Shown here piece by piece: positions 1 to 7,064 of a DNA stretch of 12,146 nucleotides (position 1 is the first letter of the stretch; every line of letters begins with the position of its first letter). The stretch is from NCBI GenBank assembly GCA_037446165.1, contig JBBIJC010000074.1, positions 1-12,146 of the forward strand. The letters run 5' to 3'. The notes beneath the pieces were generated by a model, which did not search any database, had not been told where the DNA came from, and saw only the letters and a list, made by a program, of their open reading frames with translations. The position numbers and the translations under genes were made by a program. The stretch is from Parasulfuritortus sp037446165 (GTDB lineage: Bacteria; Pseudomonadota; Gammaproteobacteria; Burkholderiales; Thiobacillaceae).

Positions 1-74
1 TCCTTGTAGCTGTCCGCCTGGCCGCGCTTGTTCAGGATGTTGAGGGGGCCGATCTTGTAGATGAAATATGGCAT
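1..74 (-). CDS. Hypothetical protein, N-terminal fragment (runs off the left edge)
   Basis: Reading leftward from an ATG at 74, the frame stays open to the window edge and gives 24 codons beginning MPYFIYKIGP, followed by a polar stretch rich in Asn, Lys, Arg and Gln. A GGAG ribosome binding site (82-85, read on the minus strand) sits 7 nt before the ATG, which supports a real start. Short conserved hypothetical proteins with a similar opening (MPxFxYKI) occur in betaproteobacteria, but I recognise no domain and assign no function. The gene lies downstream of secA on the same strand, beyond secA's terminator, so it is probably transcribed separately. Confidence 0.6.
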   Translation of the reverse strand, partial: MPYFIYKIGPLNILNKRGQADSYK

Positions 75-112
75 CCGACTGCTCCGTTCTAATGTTGACT
101 GAAATTGTCGGA

Positions 113-144
113 TAAAACGCGAGGCCGGGCAAGCGGCCTCGCGT
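113..144 (-). terminator. Intrinsic terminator of secA
   Basis: A perfect 11-bp inverted repeat (117-127 pairs with 134-144) encloses a 6-nt loop. Read on the minus strand, the GC-rich stem is followed directly by TTTTATC, the U-rich tail expected of a factor-independent terminator. It begins 8 nt past the secA stop codon and lies before the next leftward gene. The stem could also act weakly in the other direction, but no rightward gene ends here. Confidence 0.85.
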
Positions 145-152
145 TCAATCGG

Positions 153-2894
153 TCAACTCAGTTGTCCGTGGCAGTGCTTGTACTTCTTGCCGGAACCACA
201 CGGGCAGGGGTCATTGCGGCCAACCTTGGCGAACTGGCGTTCGATCGGCTGCTGCGGCACGGTTTCGTCGATGGCTTCATCCTTGCCGGCCAGGGCTTCG
301 TCGAAATCGGCGTGGTGATACTGGACATTGGACAACGCCGGTTCCATCGCCTCGACCGCTTCCACGTCTTCCTCCGAGCGGATCTGCACCGTCAACGTGA
401 CGCGGGTGACTTCGCTGGCGATGGTGTTGAGCATGGCCTCGAACAGTTCGAAGGCCTCGCGCTTGTATTCCTGCTTGGGATTCTTGGCCGCGTAGCCGCG
501 CAGGTGGATGCCCTGGCGCAGATGATCCATGGCGGCCAGATGCTCGCGCCAGTGGTTGTCCAGGGTCTGGAGCAGGATGGCGTGTTCGAACTGGCGCAGG
601 TTGTTGCCAGCAACGGCTTCCTTCTCGGCGTAGGCGGCGCGGGCCGTGGCGATGATCTTCTCGCGCAGGCCGTGTTCGTCCAGCTTGTCGTCGCTGTCCA
701 GCCAGTGCTGGACCGGACATTGCAGCAGGTATTCCGAGGCCAGGGCGCGCTCAAGGCCGGCCGTGTCCCATTGCTCGGCCATGCTGCCGAGCGGGATGTG
801 TTCACTGATCAGGCCGTCCAGCACCTGCGCGTGCATGCCGTAAATGCCTTCAGCGATGTTGTCGGTTTCCAGCAATTCGTTGCGTTGGCTGTAGATGACC
901 TTGCGCTGGTCGTTGGAGACGTCGTCGTATTCCAGCAATTGCTTGCGGATGTCGAAGTTGCGCTGCTCGACCTTGCGCTGGGCCGACTCAAGCGAACGGT
1001 TGACCATGCCGTGTTCGATCGCCTCGCCCTCGGGCATCTTCAGGCGTTCCATGATGGCGCCGAGGCGGTCGCCGCCGAAGATGCGCAGCAGCGGGTCTTC
1101 CAGCGACAGGTAGAAACGTGAGGAACCGGGGTCGCCCTGACGGCCGGAACGGCCGCGCAACTGGTTGTCTACCCGGCGCGATTCGTGCCGCTCGGTGCCG
1201 ATGATGTGCAGGCCGCCGGCGGCCAGGACTTCGTCGTGCAGCTTCTGCCAGTCGGACTTGATGGCGGCGATGCGGGCTTTCTTGTCGGCCTCGCTCAGGC
1301 TGTCGTCGGTCTCGATCGCATCGATTTCCTTGGCGATGCTGCCGCCGAGCACGATGTCGGTGCCGCGGCCAGCCATGTTGGTGGCGATGGTGATGCCGCC
1401 AGTCAGGCCGGCCTGGGATACGACCTGGGCTTCGCTGGCATGCTGCTTGGCGTTCAGGACCTGGTGCGGCAGCTTGGCCTGCTTCAGTTGTTCGGACAGG
1501 AATTCGTTGACTTCAATTGACGTGGTGCCGACCAGCACCGGCTGGCCGCGCTTGTGGCAATCGGCGATGTCGGCGATGACCGCGGCCCACTTTTCGTTGG
1601 CGGTGCGGTAGACCAGGTCGTTCATGTCCTTGCGGATCATGGGTTTGTTGGTTGGGATGACCACCGTTTCCAGGCCGTAAATTTCCTGGAACTCATAGGC
1701 CTCGGTGTCGGCCGTGCCGGTCATGCCGCCCAGCTTCTTGTACATCCGGAAGAAGTTCTGGAAGGTGATCGAGGCCAGGGTCTGGTTCTCGCGCTGGATC
1801 GATACGCCTTCCTTGGCTTCGACCGCCTGGTGCAGGCCATCGGACCAGCGGCGGCCGGTCATCAGGCGGCCGGTGAATTCATCGACGATGACCACTTCGC
1901 CATCCTGGACCACGTAATGCTGATCGCGGTGATACAGGACATGGGCGCGCAGGGCTGCGTAGACGTGGTGCATCAGGGTGATGTTGCCGGCATCGTAGAG
2001 CGAGCCGCCGGGCGGCAGCAGGCCGAGCTCGGTCAGCACGGCTTCGACCTTTTCGTGCCCCGCCTCGGACAGCAGCACCTGATGGGCCTTCTCGTCCACG
2101 GAGTAGTCGCCTGGCACGTCGGGTTCGTCCGGCTTGGGCTCGCGTGCCATGCGGGTCAGCCGGCCCGGCAGTTGGTCGATCTGCTGGTACAGCGCGACGT
2201 TGTCGTCGGCCTGGCCGGAGATGATCAGCGGTGTGCGCGCCTCGTCGATCAGGATCGAGTCGACTTCGTCGACGATGCCATAGTTGAGCGGCCGCTGCAC
2301 GCGCTGGTCGGGCGCATAGACCATGTTGTCGCGCAGGTAGTCGAAGCCGTATTCGTTGTTGGTGCCGTAGGTGATGTCGGCGGCGTAGGCGGCCTGCTTT
2401 TCCTCCTGCGGCTGCTGGGAGCGGATGACGCCCACGGTCATGCCCAGGAAACGGTAGATCTTGCCCATCCACTCGGCGTCGCGTGCGGCCAGGTAGTCGT
2501 TGACCGTGACCACGTGCACGCCCTTGCCGGGCAGCGCGTTCAGATAGATGGGCAGCGTGGCCATCAGGGTCTTGCCCTCGCCGGTCCGCATTTCCGCGAT
2601 CTTGCCCTGGTGCAGGGTAATGCCGCCGATCATCTGGACATCGTAATGGCGCATGCCCAGCACTCGTTTGCCGGCTTCTCTCACTGTGGCGAAGGCCTCG
2701 GGCAGCAGCTGGTCAAGGGTTTCGCCCTGTTCCAGACGGGCGCGGAACTCGGCCGTCTTGCCCTTCAACCCGTCATCGCTGAGGTTTTCATAGGCCGATT
2801 CCAGGGCGTTAATCTTCGCCACCTGGGAGCGGTATTGTTTGAGAAGCCGCTCATTGCGGCTGCCAAATACTTTTTTGAGCAGATCGACGAACAT
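153..2894 (-). CDS. secA: Protein translocase ATPase subunit SecA
   Basis: SecA is the motor ATPase that drives unfolded preproteins through the SecYEG channel in the inner membrane. The 913-residue product has the usual length. Visible hallmarks are the Q motif near Q87, Walker A GEGKT at 105-109, Walker B DEVD at 209-212, and a second RecA-like domain with TNMAGRGTDI and the QLRGRSGRQGDPG segment. The helical scaffold and wing domains follow. The C-terminal SEC-C zinc motif (CPCGSG...HCH, ligands C897, C899, C908, H909) binds SecB and phospholipid. The ATG at 2894 gives the canonical N-terminus (MFVDLLKKVFGSRNERLLKQ). No clear Shine-Dalgarno precedes it, and the upstream 50 bp is unusually AT-rich. 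No secM-like gene or M23 peptidase lies immediately upstream; dciA diverges instead. The gene is intact. Confidence 0.98.
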   Translation of the reverse strand: MFVDLLKKVFGSRNERLLKQYRSQVAKINALESAYENLSDDGLKGKTAEFRARLEQGETLDQLLPEAFATVREAGKRVLGMRHYDVQMIGGITLHQGKIAEMRTGEGKTLMATLPIYLNALPGKGVHVVTVNDYLAARDAEWMGKIYRFLGMTVGVIRSQQPQEEKQAAYAADITYGTNNEYGFDYLRDNMVYAPDQRVQRPLNYGIVDEVDSILIDEARTPLIISGQADDNVALYQQIDQLPGRLTRMAREPKPDEPDVPGDYSVDEKAHQVLLSEAGHEKVEAVLTELGLLPPGGSLYDAGNITLMHHVYAALRAHVLYHRDQHYVVQDGEVVIVDEFTGRLMTGRRWSDGLHQAVEAKEGVSIQRENQTLASITFQNFFRMYKKLGGMTGTADTEAYEFQEIYGLETVVIPTNKPMIRKDMNDLVYRTANEKWAAVIADIADCHKRGQPVLVGTTSIEVNEFLSEQLKQAKLPHQVLNAKQHASEAQVVSQAGLTGGITIATNMAGRGTDIVLGGSIAKEIDAIETDDSLSEADKKARIAAIKSDWQKLHDEVLAAGGLHIIGTERHESRRVDNQLRGRSGRQGDPGSSRFYLSLEDPLLRIFGGDRLGAIMERLKMPEGEAIEHGMVNRSLESAQRKVEQRNFDIRKQLLEYDDVSNDQRKVIYSQRNELLETDNIAEGIYGMHAQVLDGLISEHIPLGSMAEQWDTAGLERALASEYLLQCPVQHWLDSDDKLDEHGLREKIIATARAAYAEKEAVAGNNLRQFEHAILLQTLDNHWREHLAAMDHLRQGIHLRGYAAKNPKQEYKREAFELFEAMLNTIASEVTRVTLTVQIRSEEDVEAVEAMEPALSNVQYHHADFDEALAGKDEAIDETVPQQPIERQFAKVGRNDPCPCGSGKKYKHCHGQLS

Positions 2895-2973
2895 GAACTG
2901 TATTAACCGCTTATTTAATGTGAAAAATTTCCCAATGTTACCATAGGGGCCTAGCCCGGCTTTTTACAATTCC

Positions 2974-3417
2974 ATGGCGACACCACCGTCCTTTCAACGC
3001 ATCCGCAAACTGATCGGCCAGGACCGCGCGCTGGCGGTTCTCCTGCCCGAGGCCGAGCGCTTGCGCGACCTCAATCTGCGTCTGGCCCGCGCCCTGCCAT
3101 CTGCCGTGGCCCGAGCCTGCAGGGTGATGGCGGTGATCAACGGCGAGGCCAGGATAGCCTGCGACAGCGGCGCGGCGGCGTCCCGCTTGCGCAGCCAGGC
3201 CACGACGGCGGCCAGGGCACTGGCCAGCGATGCCTGCCCGGTCGACCGGCTGAAGGTCCGGGTCGAAGCCAGCTGGAGCCGGCCCGAGCGTCCCGAAAAG
3301 CGTGGTCTCGGCCGTGGCGCCCTGTCGGCATGGGACGAACTGGACCGCGAGTTGCCGCAGAGCGAGCTCAAATTGGCGGTTGAAAGCCTGCTCCGCCATC
3401 ATCGTCAGGACCGCTGA
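2974..3417 (+). CDS. dciA: DUF721/DciA family protein, probable replicative helicase loader
   Basis: The 147-residue product matches the DUF721 (DciA) pattern: a small N-terminal KH-like domain of about 90 residues followed by a charged, less ordered C-terminal tail. Features seen include an early helical segment, the hydrophobic pair ARACRVMAVING / EARIACDSGAAASRLRSQ that corresponds to the family's beta-strand and 'A..LR' core, and a basic Arg-rich region (about 95-115). DciA proteins interact with DnaB and help load it in bacteria lacking DnaC/DnaI; this role is inferred from the family. Placement next to secA is typical in beta- and gammaproteobacteria. The ATG at 2974 has no visible ribosome binding site. 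A TACAAT at 2965-2970 lies only 3 nt before it, probably too close to be its promoter. aroK follows 18 nt downstream. Confidence 0.82.
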   Translation: MATPPSFQRIRKLIGQDRALAVLLPEAERLRDLNLRLARALPSAVARACRVMAVINGEARIACDSGAAASRLRSQATTAARALASDACPVDRLKVRVEASWSRPERPEKRGLGRGALSAWDELDRELPQSELKLAVESLLRHHRQDR

Positions 3418-3422
3418 TCGCA

Positions 3423-3428
3423 TACAAT
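3423..3428 (+). promoter_or_regulatory. Possible -10 element for a leaderless aroK transcript
   Basis: TACAAT ends 7 nt before the aroK ATG, so transcription would be expected to begin at or within one base of the start codon. No Shine-Dalgarno sequence lies in the 18 nt between dciA and aroK. The hexamer starts 5 nt after the dciA stop. No convincing -35 element is visible, so aroK may equally be read from an upstream promoter. Confidence 0.4.
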
Positions 3429-3435
3429 TCCAGCC

Positions 3436-4020
3436 ATGATTCCCAGTGACAACATCTTCCTCATCGGCCTGATGGGGGCCGGAAAGACCACCATCGGACG
3501 GCTGCTGGCCCGGCACCGCAACCTGGAGTTCATGGATTCGGACCATGAGATCGAAGCCCGCTGCGGCGTCTCCATTCCCACCATCTTCGAGATCGAAGGC
3601 GAGGAAGGGTTCCGCAGGCGGGAAGTCTGCGTGATCGACGAACTGTCCCAGCGCCACGGCCTGGTCCTGGGCACGGGCGGCGGTGCGATCCTCGACCCCG
3701 TCAACCGGGAACGGCTCAAGGCGCGCGGTACGGTGATCTATCTGCGCTGCCATCCCCAGGAGCTCTACCTGCGTACCCGCCACGACCGCAACCGGCCCTT
3801 GCTGCAAACCGAAGACCCGCTGGCCCGGCTGCAGGCCTTGTACGAAAAGCGCCATCCGCTTTACATGCAGACCGCCGACATCGTGCTCGATACCGGTCGG
3901 CAAAGCGTGCATTGCCTGGTGCGCAAGCTGGAGGGCGTGCTCGACCTGAGTGGCGCGGCGGAAGAGGATTGCAGCGCCGTGCTCAGCGAGGAGGATGCAG
4001 CGGATGCTTCCGGTGCCTGA
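3436..4020 (+). CDS. aroK: Shikimate kinase
   Basis: It phosphorylates shikimate at the 3-hydroxyl with ATP, a step of the cytoplasmic chorismate pathway. The 194-residue protein has Walker A GLMGAGKTT (11-19) and the DSD motif with shikimate-contacting D34. It also has R60 in FRRRE, the GGG loop at 81-83, lid arginines in RHDRNRPLL (115-123) and R139 near the C-terminal substrate contact. Length is about 20 residues over typical AroK (about 173). The excess is an acidic, Ala/Ser-rich tail (from about 172) whose last codons overlap the convergent VanZ gene by 38 bp. aroB, its usual partner, is not next to it here. aroK follows dciA by 18 nt. There is no ribosome binding site, but a -10-like TACAAT sits 7 nt before the ATG. 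All catalytic residues appear intact. Confidence 0.95.
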   Translation: MIPSDNIFLIGLMGAGKTTIGRLLARHRNLEFMDSDHEIEARCGVSIPTIFEIEGEEGFRRREVCVIDELSQRHGLVLGTGGGAILDPVNRERLKARGTVIYLRCHPQELYLRTRHDRNRPLLQTEDPLARLQALYEKRHPLYMQTADIVLDTGRQSVHCLVRKLEGVLDLSGAAEEDCSAVLSEEDAADASGA

Positions 4021-5020
4021 GCAGGAAGAGTAGCGCCAGCCAGGGCCACAACACGGCCAGATGGCGGGCCAGGCCGACCAGGTTGAGCAGGCTGCCGCTG
4101 GGCCACAGGGGCGAGGGGACAAATGCCAGGCGGGCCAGGTCGGTCCCGGCCAGCAGGGCGATGGCGATGCCCCGCCGGTGTCTCGAAACCGTGGGCAAAA
4201 GCAGCAGCCAGAGCGCGACGACAAAGCCGGCCAGGGTCTCCGGCGACAGGATGCCGCCCATGACCTTGGGCTTCATCAGCATCGCCCAGGCCAGCAGTTT
4301 CAGTCCGAATACGATGACCAGCAGCAGGAAAATGGCGCCGACATAGCGTCCGGGCCGCAGCAGACAGGCGGTGAACGTGCCCAACACGATCAGTTCCAGG
4401 AAGGTGGCGAAGAACCAGGGCGTATTGACCATCTGAATGCTTTCCGGGATGCGGGTCGCCTGATTCAGGTGTATCCCGAGCCAGCCCACGCCGGGTTGGG
4501 GGACCAGGGCAAATTGGCTCGCCAGCCAGAGTACCAGCAGCCAAAGCCCCAAACTGGCCTCGCCATGCGCCAGAAACCAGGTCCGACGCCAGTGGTACAG
4601 GGCCTCGCCGGCGCGCAGCCAGCGGGTGTGATGCAGGGCCAGCAGGGCGCCGGTCAACGCGCCCAGGCTGTTCAGGAAGACGTCGAGGGTGGAGGCGACC
4701 CGGGTGGGTATCAGTACCTGGAGGCTCTCCATGGACAGGCTGAGCAGGGCGCCGAAAATCCAGGCCAGCAGTATGGGCAGGCCGCGATGTCCCGGCCGGA
4801 ACAGCGCAAGGGAAACCAAATAGCCCAGGGGCAGGTAGGCCAGCAGATTGGTGCTGACGTCGTTGCGGGTGACGTAGCGCGGCAGCGATGCGAACAGGAA
4901 GGCATCCGACCAGTTCGCCAGCGGCTGCCAGCCGCTGAACGGATACAGGCTGCCCGCCACGATCAGCATGACATAAGCGATCAGGATGTAGCGGAGAGTG
5001 GCCGGTTTTTTCGCAGGCAT
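3983..5020 (-). CDS. VanZ-family multi-pass membrane protein
   Basis: The 345-residue product is strongly hydrophobic with about eight to nine predicted membrane segments. The N-terminal part shows the VanZ-like layout: a first membrane helix (about 10-26) ending in SLYPF, then N-D-x-x-x-N (53-58), LPLGY (63-67), and the signature ESLQ...PTR..S..D...N..G (98-120). In vancomycin-resistance clusters VanZ gives low-level teicoplanin resistance by an unclear mechanism. Most chromosomal family members have no known role, so none is assigned. The C-terminal half (about 150-335) adds further helices beyond the single VanZ domain. The gene converges on aroK and overlaps its 3' end by 38 bp. The ATG at 5020 has no ribosome binding site. 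An extended -10-like TGGTATGTT (5033-5041, minus strand) could start a very short leader. Confidence 0.82.
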   Translation of the reverse strand: MPAKKPATLRYILIAYVMLIVAGSLYPFSGWQPLANWSDAFLFASLPRYVTRNDVSTNLLAYLPLGYLVSLALFRPGHRGLPILLAWIFGALLSLSMESLQVLIPTRVASTLDVFLNSLGALTGALLALHHTRWLRAGEALYHWRRTWFLAHGEASLGLWLLVLWLASQFALVPQPGVGWLGIHLNQATRIPESIQMVNTPWFFATFLELIVLGTFTACLLRPGRYVGAIFLLLVIVFGLKLLAWAMLMKPKVMGGILSPETLAGFVVALWLLLLPTVSRHRRGIAIALLAGTDLARLAFVPSPLWPSGSLLNLVGLARHLAVLWPWLALLFLLRHRKHPLHPPR

Positions 5021-5086
5021 GAATTTGGTGAGAACATACCATCAGGTTTACGGCAGCGAGCCTGCCCATTTTGAGGAAAAAGCACA

Positions 5087-6043
5087 ATGATTTTCGACGT
5101 GTTCAATGGCGATGCCGACGGCCTCTGCGCGCTGCACCAGCTCCGGCTGGCCGAGCCGGCCGAAGGCCAGCTGGTCACCGGGGTCAAGCGGGATATCGGC
5201 CTGCTGAAGCGGGTGGCGGCCGAGGCTGGGGATCGTGTGACCGCGCTGGATATTACGGTGGAAAAGAATCTGGCGGCGTTGCAGTTGCTTCTGGCCAGGG
5301 GTGTGAAGGTGCGCTGGTTCGACCACCACAATCCGGGCGAACTGCCGGCCGATCCCGATTTCGATTCGCATATCGATACCGCAGCCGATATCTGCACCAG
5401 CCTGATCGTCGACCGCTTTCTCGGTGGCCGTTTCCGGGCCTGGGCGGTAGCCGCTGCCTTCGGCGACAACCTGCACAACTCCGCCCGTCGGGCCGCCGAG
5501 CCTCTGCGGCTGGGCGCCGGGCAGCTCGCCGCCTTGCAGGCGCTGGGCGAGTGCCTCAACTACAACGCCTATGGCGACAGCGTCGACGATCTCTACTTTC
5601 ATCCCGCCGATCTGTATCGGCACCTGCATGGCTATGCCGACCCCTTCGCCTTCATCGCCGAAGCGCCGGAATACGTCGTGCTCAAGGCCGGCTATGCCCA
5701 GGACATGCAATTGGCCGAAGCAACCCGGCCCTATGTGGAACGCGCGTCCGGCGCAGTGATCGTGCTGCCCGACGTCGCGTGGGCAAGGCGGGTGTCAGGC
5801 GTCTATGCCAACGCACTGGCCACGGCGCACCCCGATCGCGCCCATGCCCTGATCACCCGTTCGCCCAAGGGCTTTTACGTGGTCAGCGTGAGGGCGCCAG
5901 TCAACAACCGGATCGGCGCCGATACCCTGTGCATGCGTTTCGACGGCGGCGGCGGGCGCAAGGCAGCAGGGGGGATCAACAACCTGCCCGAGGCCCAGCT
6001 GGATGCATTCGTGCAGGCCTTTTACGAGACCTATCCGGGCTAG
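5087..6043 (+). CDS. DHH/DHHA1-family phosphoesterase (NrnA-like)
   Basis: The 318-residue protein has the two-domain DHH plus DHHA1 layout of manganese-dependent phosphoesterases. Motif I is NGDADG (7-12), motif II has D55 in ALDIT, motif III is DHHN (79-82), and motif IV has D127 in FGDN. The C-terminal DHHA1 substrate loop is the glycine-rich GGGGRKAAGG (287-296). Relatives degrade nanoRNA, pAp or cyclic dinucleotides, and the exact substrate cannot be read from sequence. It is likely soluble and cytoplasmic. The ATG at 5087 is well supported by GAGG 10 nt upstream. The gene stands alone: its upstream neighbour diverges, and it converges on a symporter remnant with the stop codons sharing the bases CTAG. 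All metal ligands I can identify are present, so it is probably active. Confidence 0.88.
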   Translation: MIFDVFNGDADGLCALHQLRLAEPAEGQLVTGVKRDIGLLKRVAAEAGDRVTALDITVEKNLAALQLLLARGVKVRWFDHHNPGELPADPDFDSHIDTAADICTSLIVDRFLGGRFRAWAVAAAFGDNLHNSARRAAEPLRLGAGQLAALQALGECLNYNAYGDSVDDLYFHPADLYRHLHGYADPFAFIAEAPEYVVLKAGYAQDMQLAEATRPYVERASGAVIVLPDVAWARRVSGVYANALATAHPDRAHALITRSPKGFYVVSVRAPVNNRIGADTLCMRFDGGGGRKAAGGINNLPEAQLDAFVQAFYETYPG

Positions 6044-6367
6044 ACCCATTGCGGCAGCAGTGAACCCAGGATCATGCCGGCCAGCGAGGTCAGCAGTCCG
6101 GCGAACTGGGCCGGGATGAACGGGTCCTCGGGGTCGAAGTTGAGGCTGGCGAGCCAGGTTGTAAGCCCCAGGAAAATGGACAGCCAGGCGCCCTGCCTGG
6201 TTGCCCGTTTCCAGTACACGCCGCAGGCCAGCGGCACGAAGGCGAACATGAAGTACAGGCTGCCGCCCAGGACCGAGCCCAGCATCATGGTGATCCAGGC
6301 TGCGAAGAACAGGCCGACCAGGATTAGACAGCTTGATGAGCCACTCCCGGTGGTCAGGGAGGGTCAG
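6040..6367 (-). pseudogene. 3' remnant of a sodium:solute symporter (SSS family), frameshifted
   Basis: A leftward 82-codon open stretch (6288 down to 6040) encodes a hydrophobic tail including LYFMFAFVPLACGVYWKRAT and ending LLPQWV. This resembles the last transmembrane helices of SSS-family symporters, normally about 450-600 residues long. Symporter-like sequence continues upstream without a start: LILVGLFFAAWIT joins in the same frame. Further upstream the expected text (DHREWLIKLS) is in another frame, so a one-base indel lies around 6320-6330. Beyond 6367 that frame meets a TAG and the similarity ends. No ribosome binding site precedes the in-frame ATGs at 6288. I read this as a non-functional leftover after loss of the 5' portion, not a small gene. 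Family assignment is from pattern memory. Confidence 0.72.
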
Positions 6368-6392
6368 CTACGCTGCGGCTTCTGATGTGAAA

Positions 6393-6414
6393 GGGGCAAC
6401 CGGTCGGTTGCCCC
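6393..6414 (-). terminator. Probable terminator of the DUF2934 gene
   Basis: A perfect 9-bp inverted repeat (6393-6401 with 6406-6414, ggggcaacc/ggttgcccc) encloses a 4-nt loop. It lies 10 nt past the stop codon of the leftward DUF2934 gene. On the minus strand the stem is followed by TTTCACAT, only a short U run, so termination may be partial. It also separates that gene from the symporter remnant. Confidence 0.6.
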
Positions 6415-6424
6415 TGCGTGCTGC

Positions 6425-6880
6425 TTATTTGCCGATCAATTCGTTGATTTCGGCTTCGGCGGCGAGCCAGTCCTGCTGCTCGTAGCCGGGGACAAAACCG
6501 CGTTTCTCGGCACGATGGTAGGCCGCGTTGGCGATCCATTGCTGACGCTCGGCCTCGGACGGGGCAGCGGGCTTGGCCACCATTTTCTTCACGCCAGTCG
6601 CTGCTTTTTTTGCTTCGGGTTTGGCGGCGGCCTTGGGGGCGGCGGCAGCCTTGCTCGCTGCGGGGGCAGCCTTGGCGCGGCTGGCGGGCTTTTCGGTCGC
6701 GGTGGTCGCGGCCTTGGTCGTTGTCTTCTTCGCGGTTGGTTCGACCGTCACCGTCTTGGCGACCGGCTTGGACGCGGCCTTCTTGGGCGCAGCGGCTGCC
6801 TTTTCGGGCTTGGCTGTTTCCGCTACGGCTGCAGTTTTGGTGGTGGTGCGCTTGGTGACTGTGCTTTTCTCAACGGCCAT
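6425..6880 (-). CDS. Lys/Ala-rich H1-like protein with C-terminal DUF2934 domain
   Basis: The 151-residue protein has two parts. Residues about 5-107 are low-complexity, almost only Ala, Lys, Thr, Pro and Val, with histone-H1-like AAxK/KxAxxK patterning (AlgP/AlgR3 style). This is expected to be disordered, strongly basic and possibly DNA-binding. Residues 111-149 match DUF2934: the helical start RQQWIANAAYHRAEKRG, then FVPGYEQQDWLAAEAEI, with the family's R-G-x-x-P-G...DW..AE signature. Function is unknown; a nucleoid-associated role is inference from composition only. The start is well supported by AGGAAGGAA (6885-6893, minus strand). It has its own hairpin terminator downstream, so it is likely a single-gene unit. 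It is not a shadow frame: the DUF2934 signature and ribosome binding site are both on this strand. Confidence 0.85.
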   Translation of the reverse strand: MAVEKSTVTKRTTTKTAAVAETAKPEKAAAAPKKAASKPVAKTVTVEPTAKKTTTKAATTATEKPASRAKAAPAASKAAAAPKAAAKPEAKKAATGVKKMVAKPAAPSEAERQQWIANAAYHRAEKRGFVPGYEQQDWLAAEAEINELIGK

Positions 6881-7064
6881 GATGTTCCTTCCTGATGTAA
6901 CTGAGTTGACTCTGAGTTGGGTTGGATGAGGTTACCGCCAAAGATCGGCCGACTTGCTTAAACCTAGCCAAATCATGACTGTTCCGCATCCCGCTTCGCC
7001 CGGAGTGTACCTGATCGGGATGTCACAATGAGCACCCGTGCGGTCCGAATCTACCAATGATTTA
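6881..7064. other. 184-bp intergenic region between the DUF2934 gene and ubiB
   Basis: It separates two leftward genes. Next to the DUF2934 gene it holds that gene's ribosome binding site and two direct copies of CTGAGTTG (6901-6908 and 6912-6919), 11 bp apart start to start. Further right an imperfect hairpin (CATCCCG 6987-6993 with CGGGATG 7016-7022, 22-nt loop) lacks a U tract on either strand. The promoter of the DUF2934 gene should lie here, but I cannot pick a convincing -35/-10 pair. I see no small ORF with a credible start. Confidence 0.5.

Noticed and set aside
105..2906. Long plus-strand open frames opposite secA (338 and 450 codons)
   Set aside because: They are antisense shadows of secA, with composition typical of GC-rich antisense frames and no domain or ribosome binding site.
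2965..2970. TACAAT as a leaderless promoter for dciA
   Set aside because: It ends only 3 nt before the ATG, so transcription would normally start inside the gene; no nearby downstream start codon fits.
2938..5087. Long minus-strand frames (428 and 408 codons) across dciA, aroK and the VanZ gene
   Set aside because: They overlap genes with clear family motifs on other frames and carry no recognisable motifs of their own.
6545..6870. Ala/Lys-coding repetitive DNA as a CRISPR array or tandem repeat
   Set aside because: There is no regular repeat/spacer period; the repetitiveness comes from low-complexity codons in the H1-like protein.
6987..7022. Hairpin downstream of ubiB as a terminator
   Set aside because: The stem is 7 bp with a 22-nt loop and no U tract on either strand.
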